A stretch of DNA of 64,000 bases, taken from Rubrivivax sp. SCN 71-131. Its GTDB lineage: Bacteria > Pseudomonadota > Gammaproteobacteria > Burkholderiales > Burkholderiaceae_C. The notes beneath the pieces were generated by a model that did not search any database, was not told the DNA's origin, and saw only the letters and a program-made list of their open reading frames with translations. Positions 59,453 through 64,000 of this stretch are shown here, piece after piece. The stretch lies in assembly GCA_001724995.1 (NCBI GenBank), contig MEFD01000027.1, forward strand, positions 49,165-113,164, read 5' to 3'. A program made the position numbers and the translations under genes. Every line of letters begins with the position of its first letter. The first letter of the stretch is position 1.

Positions 59453-59599
59453 GGTCGGTGCCCGGCGGGATCCGAAAATGGGTGCCGTCGCAGTCTACGC
59501 GCTGCATGGATCGTGCCGCGGCCAGGCGGTACGCGGCGGCGCGCAAACCTGCTACCGTGCGAACCCCGTTTTTTTGTCCACCCCGACCACAGGTTCCCG

Positions 59600-62564
<2,965 letters not shown>

Positions 62565-62568
62565 GGCG

Positions 62569-63666
62569 ATGGACAGCACGATGCAGCGCGCGGCAGAGCC
62601 CGCGCGCGGGCTGCAGCCCGACGCGAGCAGCGCCGCCGGCGCGGCGGGCAGGCCGGTGCCGATGACGATGATCCAGGCGCTGCGCTCGGCGCTGGACGTC
62701 ACCATGGCGCGCGACGCGAAGGTCGTCGTCTTCGGCGAGGACGTGGGCTACTTCGGCGGCGTCTTCCGCGTCACCGAGGGCCTGCAGGCCAAGTACGGCA
62801 AGTCGCGCTGCTTCGACGCGCCGATCAGCGAGGGCGGCCTCGTCGGCGTGGCCATCGGCATGGCCGGCTACGGGCTGCGGCCGGTGGTCGAGATCCAGTT
62901 CGCCGACTACGTCTACCCGGCCACCGACCAGATCGTCTCCGAGGCCGCGCGCATGCGCTACCGCTCGGCGGGCGATTTCACCGCGCCGGTGACGATCCGC
63001 ATGCCCTGCGGCGGCGGCATCTACGGCGGGCAGACGCACAGCCAGAGCCCCGAGGCCTTCTTCACCCACGTCTGCGGCCTGCGCACGGTGATGCCGAGCA
63101 ACCCCTACGACGCCAAGGGACTGCTGATCGCCGCCATCGAGTGCAACGACCCGGTGATCTTCCTCGAGCCCAAGCGGCTCTACAACGGGCCCTTCGACGG
63201 CCACCACGAGCGCCCGGTCGTGCCCTGGTCGCGCCACCCGCTGGGCATGGTGCCCGAGGGCTGGTACAAGCTGCCGATCGACGCCGCCAGCATCTTCCGC
63301 CCGGGCAAGGAACTGACCGTGCTCGCCTACGGCACGATGGTGTGGGTGGCGGCCTGCGCCGCCGAGGAAACCGGCATCGACGCCGAGGTGATCGACCTGC
63401 GCGCGCTCTGGCCGATGGACCTGGAGACGGTGCTCGCCTCGGTGCGCAAGACCGGGCGCTGCGTGGTCGTGCACGAGGCCACCCGCACGAGCGGCTTCGG
63501 CGCCGAGCTGGCGGCGCTGGTGCAGGAGCACTGCTTCCACCACCTCGAGGCGCCGATCGAGCGCGTCACCGGCTGGGACACGCCCTACCCGCATGCGCAG
63601 GAGTGGGACTACTTCCCCGGCCCCGGGCGCGTCGGCGAAGCCTTCAAGCGTGCGATGGAGGCATGA
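62569..63666 (+). CDS. bkdA2: Branched-chain 2-oxoacid dehydrogenase E1 beta subunit
   Basis: The 365-residue protein has E1 beta motifs 'VFGEDVGYFGGVFRVTEGLQ', 'FDAPISEGGLVGVAIGMAGY', 'GLRPVVEIQFADYVYPATDQ' and 'EATRTSGFGAELAALVQEH'. The N-terminal 28 residues are a flexible Ala/Gly-rich extension; the conserved domain begins near 'PVPMTMIQALRSALD'. It pairs with the alpha subunit 4 bp upstream to form the alpha2beta2 enzyme. Its stop codon overlaps the E2 start, so translation is coupled. Confidence 0.94.
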   Translation: MDSTMQRAAEPARGLQPDASSAAGAAGRPVPMTMIQALRSALDVTMARDAKVVVFGEDVGYFGGVFRVTEGLQAKYGKSRCFDAPISEGGLVGVAIGMAGYGLRPVVEIQFADYVYPATDQIVSEAARMRYRSAGDFTAPVTIRMPCGGGIYGGQTHSQSPEAFFTHVCGLRTVMPSNPYDAKGLLIAAIECNDPVIFLEPKRLYNGPFDGHHERPVVPWSRHPLGMVPEGWYKLPIDAASIFRPGKELTVLAYGTMVWVAACAAEETGIDAEVIDLRALWPMDLETVLASVRKTGRCVVVHEATRTSGFGAELAALVQEHCFHHLEAPIERVTGWDTPYPHAQEWDYFPGPGRVGEAFKRAMEA

Positions 63667-64000
63667 TGGGCCAGTACGTCATCAAGGTGCCCGACATCGG
63701 CGAAGGCATCGCCGAGGTGGAGCTCGTCGCCTGGCACGTGCAGCCCGGGGACGAGATCGCCGAGGACCGCGTCGTGGCCGACGTGATGACCGACAAGGCC
63801 ACCGTCGAGGTGCCCTCTCCGGTGCAGGGCCGCGTGCTCTCGCTGGGCGCCGCCGTCGGCACGGTGATGGCGGTGGGCGGCGAGCTGATCCGGCTCGAAG
63901 TGGAAGGTGCCGGCAACGTCGCGGCGGGGCAGGCGGACGTGGCGCCCGCGCCCGCGCCCGCGCCCGCGCCTGCGCCTGCGCCCTCGCCGTCACCGTCAAA
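63666..64000 (+). CDS. bkdB: Branched-chain 2-oxoacid dehydrogenase E2 subunit, partial
   Basis: The frame runs off the right edge after 111 residues. It starts 'MGQYVIKVPDIGEGIAEVELV', the lipoyl-domain opening, with the lipoylated Lys in 'VMTDKATVEVPSPVQG'. An in-frame ATG at 63663 would begin inside an ATGATG and overlap the upstream TGA, and either codon may be used. The visible end is an Ala/Pro linker built on a hexanucleotide repeat. It transfers the branched acyl group to CoA. The catalytic and E1-binding domains lie outside the window. Confidence 0.92.
   Translation, partial: MGQYVIKVPDIGEGIAEVELVAWHVQPGDEIAEDRVVADVMTDKATVEVPSPVQGRVLSLGAAVGTVMAVGGELIRLEVEGAGNVAAGQADVAPAPAPAPAPAPAPSPSPS
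63942..63983. repeat. Hexanucleotide (GCGCCC) repeat, seven units, in E2 linker
   Basis: Seven GCGCCC-type units (five GCGCCC and two GCGCCT) encode an Ala-Pro repeat in the flexible linker after the lipoyl domain. Such repeats can vary in length by slippage while keeping frame. Confidence 0.85.

Overview
The window is very GC-rich, densely packed, ordinary bacterial chromosome. It holds no rRNA, tRNA, CRISPR array, insertion sequence or phage gene that I can see. The gene types (single-chain CheA with GYGFF linker repeats, proteobacterial GshA, TRAP transporters, BCKDH genes, phenylphosphate carboxylase genes) point to a betaproteobacterium, most likely a Burkholderiales/Rhodocyclales-type organism able to degrade phenol without oxygen. 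This is inferred from gene families, not from a marker gene.

Region 1 (1-11 kb): a partial antitoxin-like gene, a TauE/SafE permease, a BadI-like alicyclic ring hydrolase, an EgtB/SenA-type protein that has lost iron ligands, a NarL-type response regulator with a REC-histidine kinase, and a chemotaxis operon (CheZ-like protein, cheY, cheA, cheW, MCP). Region 2 (11-31 kb): mostly housekeeping genes (wrbA, FtsX-type permease, adenine deaminase, SDR, DedA, mutL, XdhC, CoxG, two Hsp20, an ADP-forming acyl-CoA synthetase/GNAT). Inside it (16090-18933) sits a four-gene operon of a barely described 'HPr-rel-A' type: Tat-type secreted protein, PqqD-like protein, HPr-kinase-like ATPase and nucleotidyltransferase, each overlapping the next by 4 bp.

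Region 3 (31.5-49 kb) is the centrepiece, an anaerobic phenol catabolic island. A sigma-54-type promoter (42707-42723) with two upstream activator-like sites precedes a 12-gene, roughly 11-kb operon: phenylphosphate synthase (ppsABC), phenylphosphate carboxylase (ppcB, ppcD, ppcA, ppcC), a third UbiD-like protein, UbiX, a CTP-dependent (archaeal-type) riboflavin kinase homologue, a flavin reductase and a pyridoxamine-oxidase-like protein. The divergent activator resembles DmpR/MopR/PdeR and keeps the known phenol- and zinc-binding residues. Flanking it are a zinc ribbon-rubrerythrin-aryl-CoA ligase fusion, a homogentisate-dioxygenase-like protein and a TRAP transporter. The likely route is phenol -> phenylphosphate -> 4-hydroxybenzoate -> 4-hydroxybenzoyl-CoA. 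The operon seems to carry its own supply line for the prenylated flavin that UbiD enzymes need (riboflavin -> FMN -> FMNH2 -> prFMN).

Region 4 (52-64 kb): a SWIM/SNF2-derived protein with a histone-H1-like tail and no Walker A motif, an M16 protease, an HpcH/HpaI aldolase, a lytic transglycosylase with Sel1-type repeats, gshA, and the start of a branched-chain 2-oxoacid dehydrogenase operon (E1 alpha, E1 beta, partial E2).
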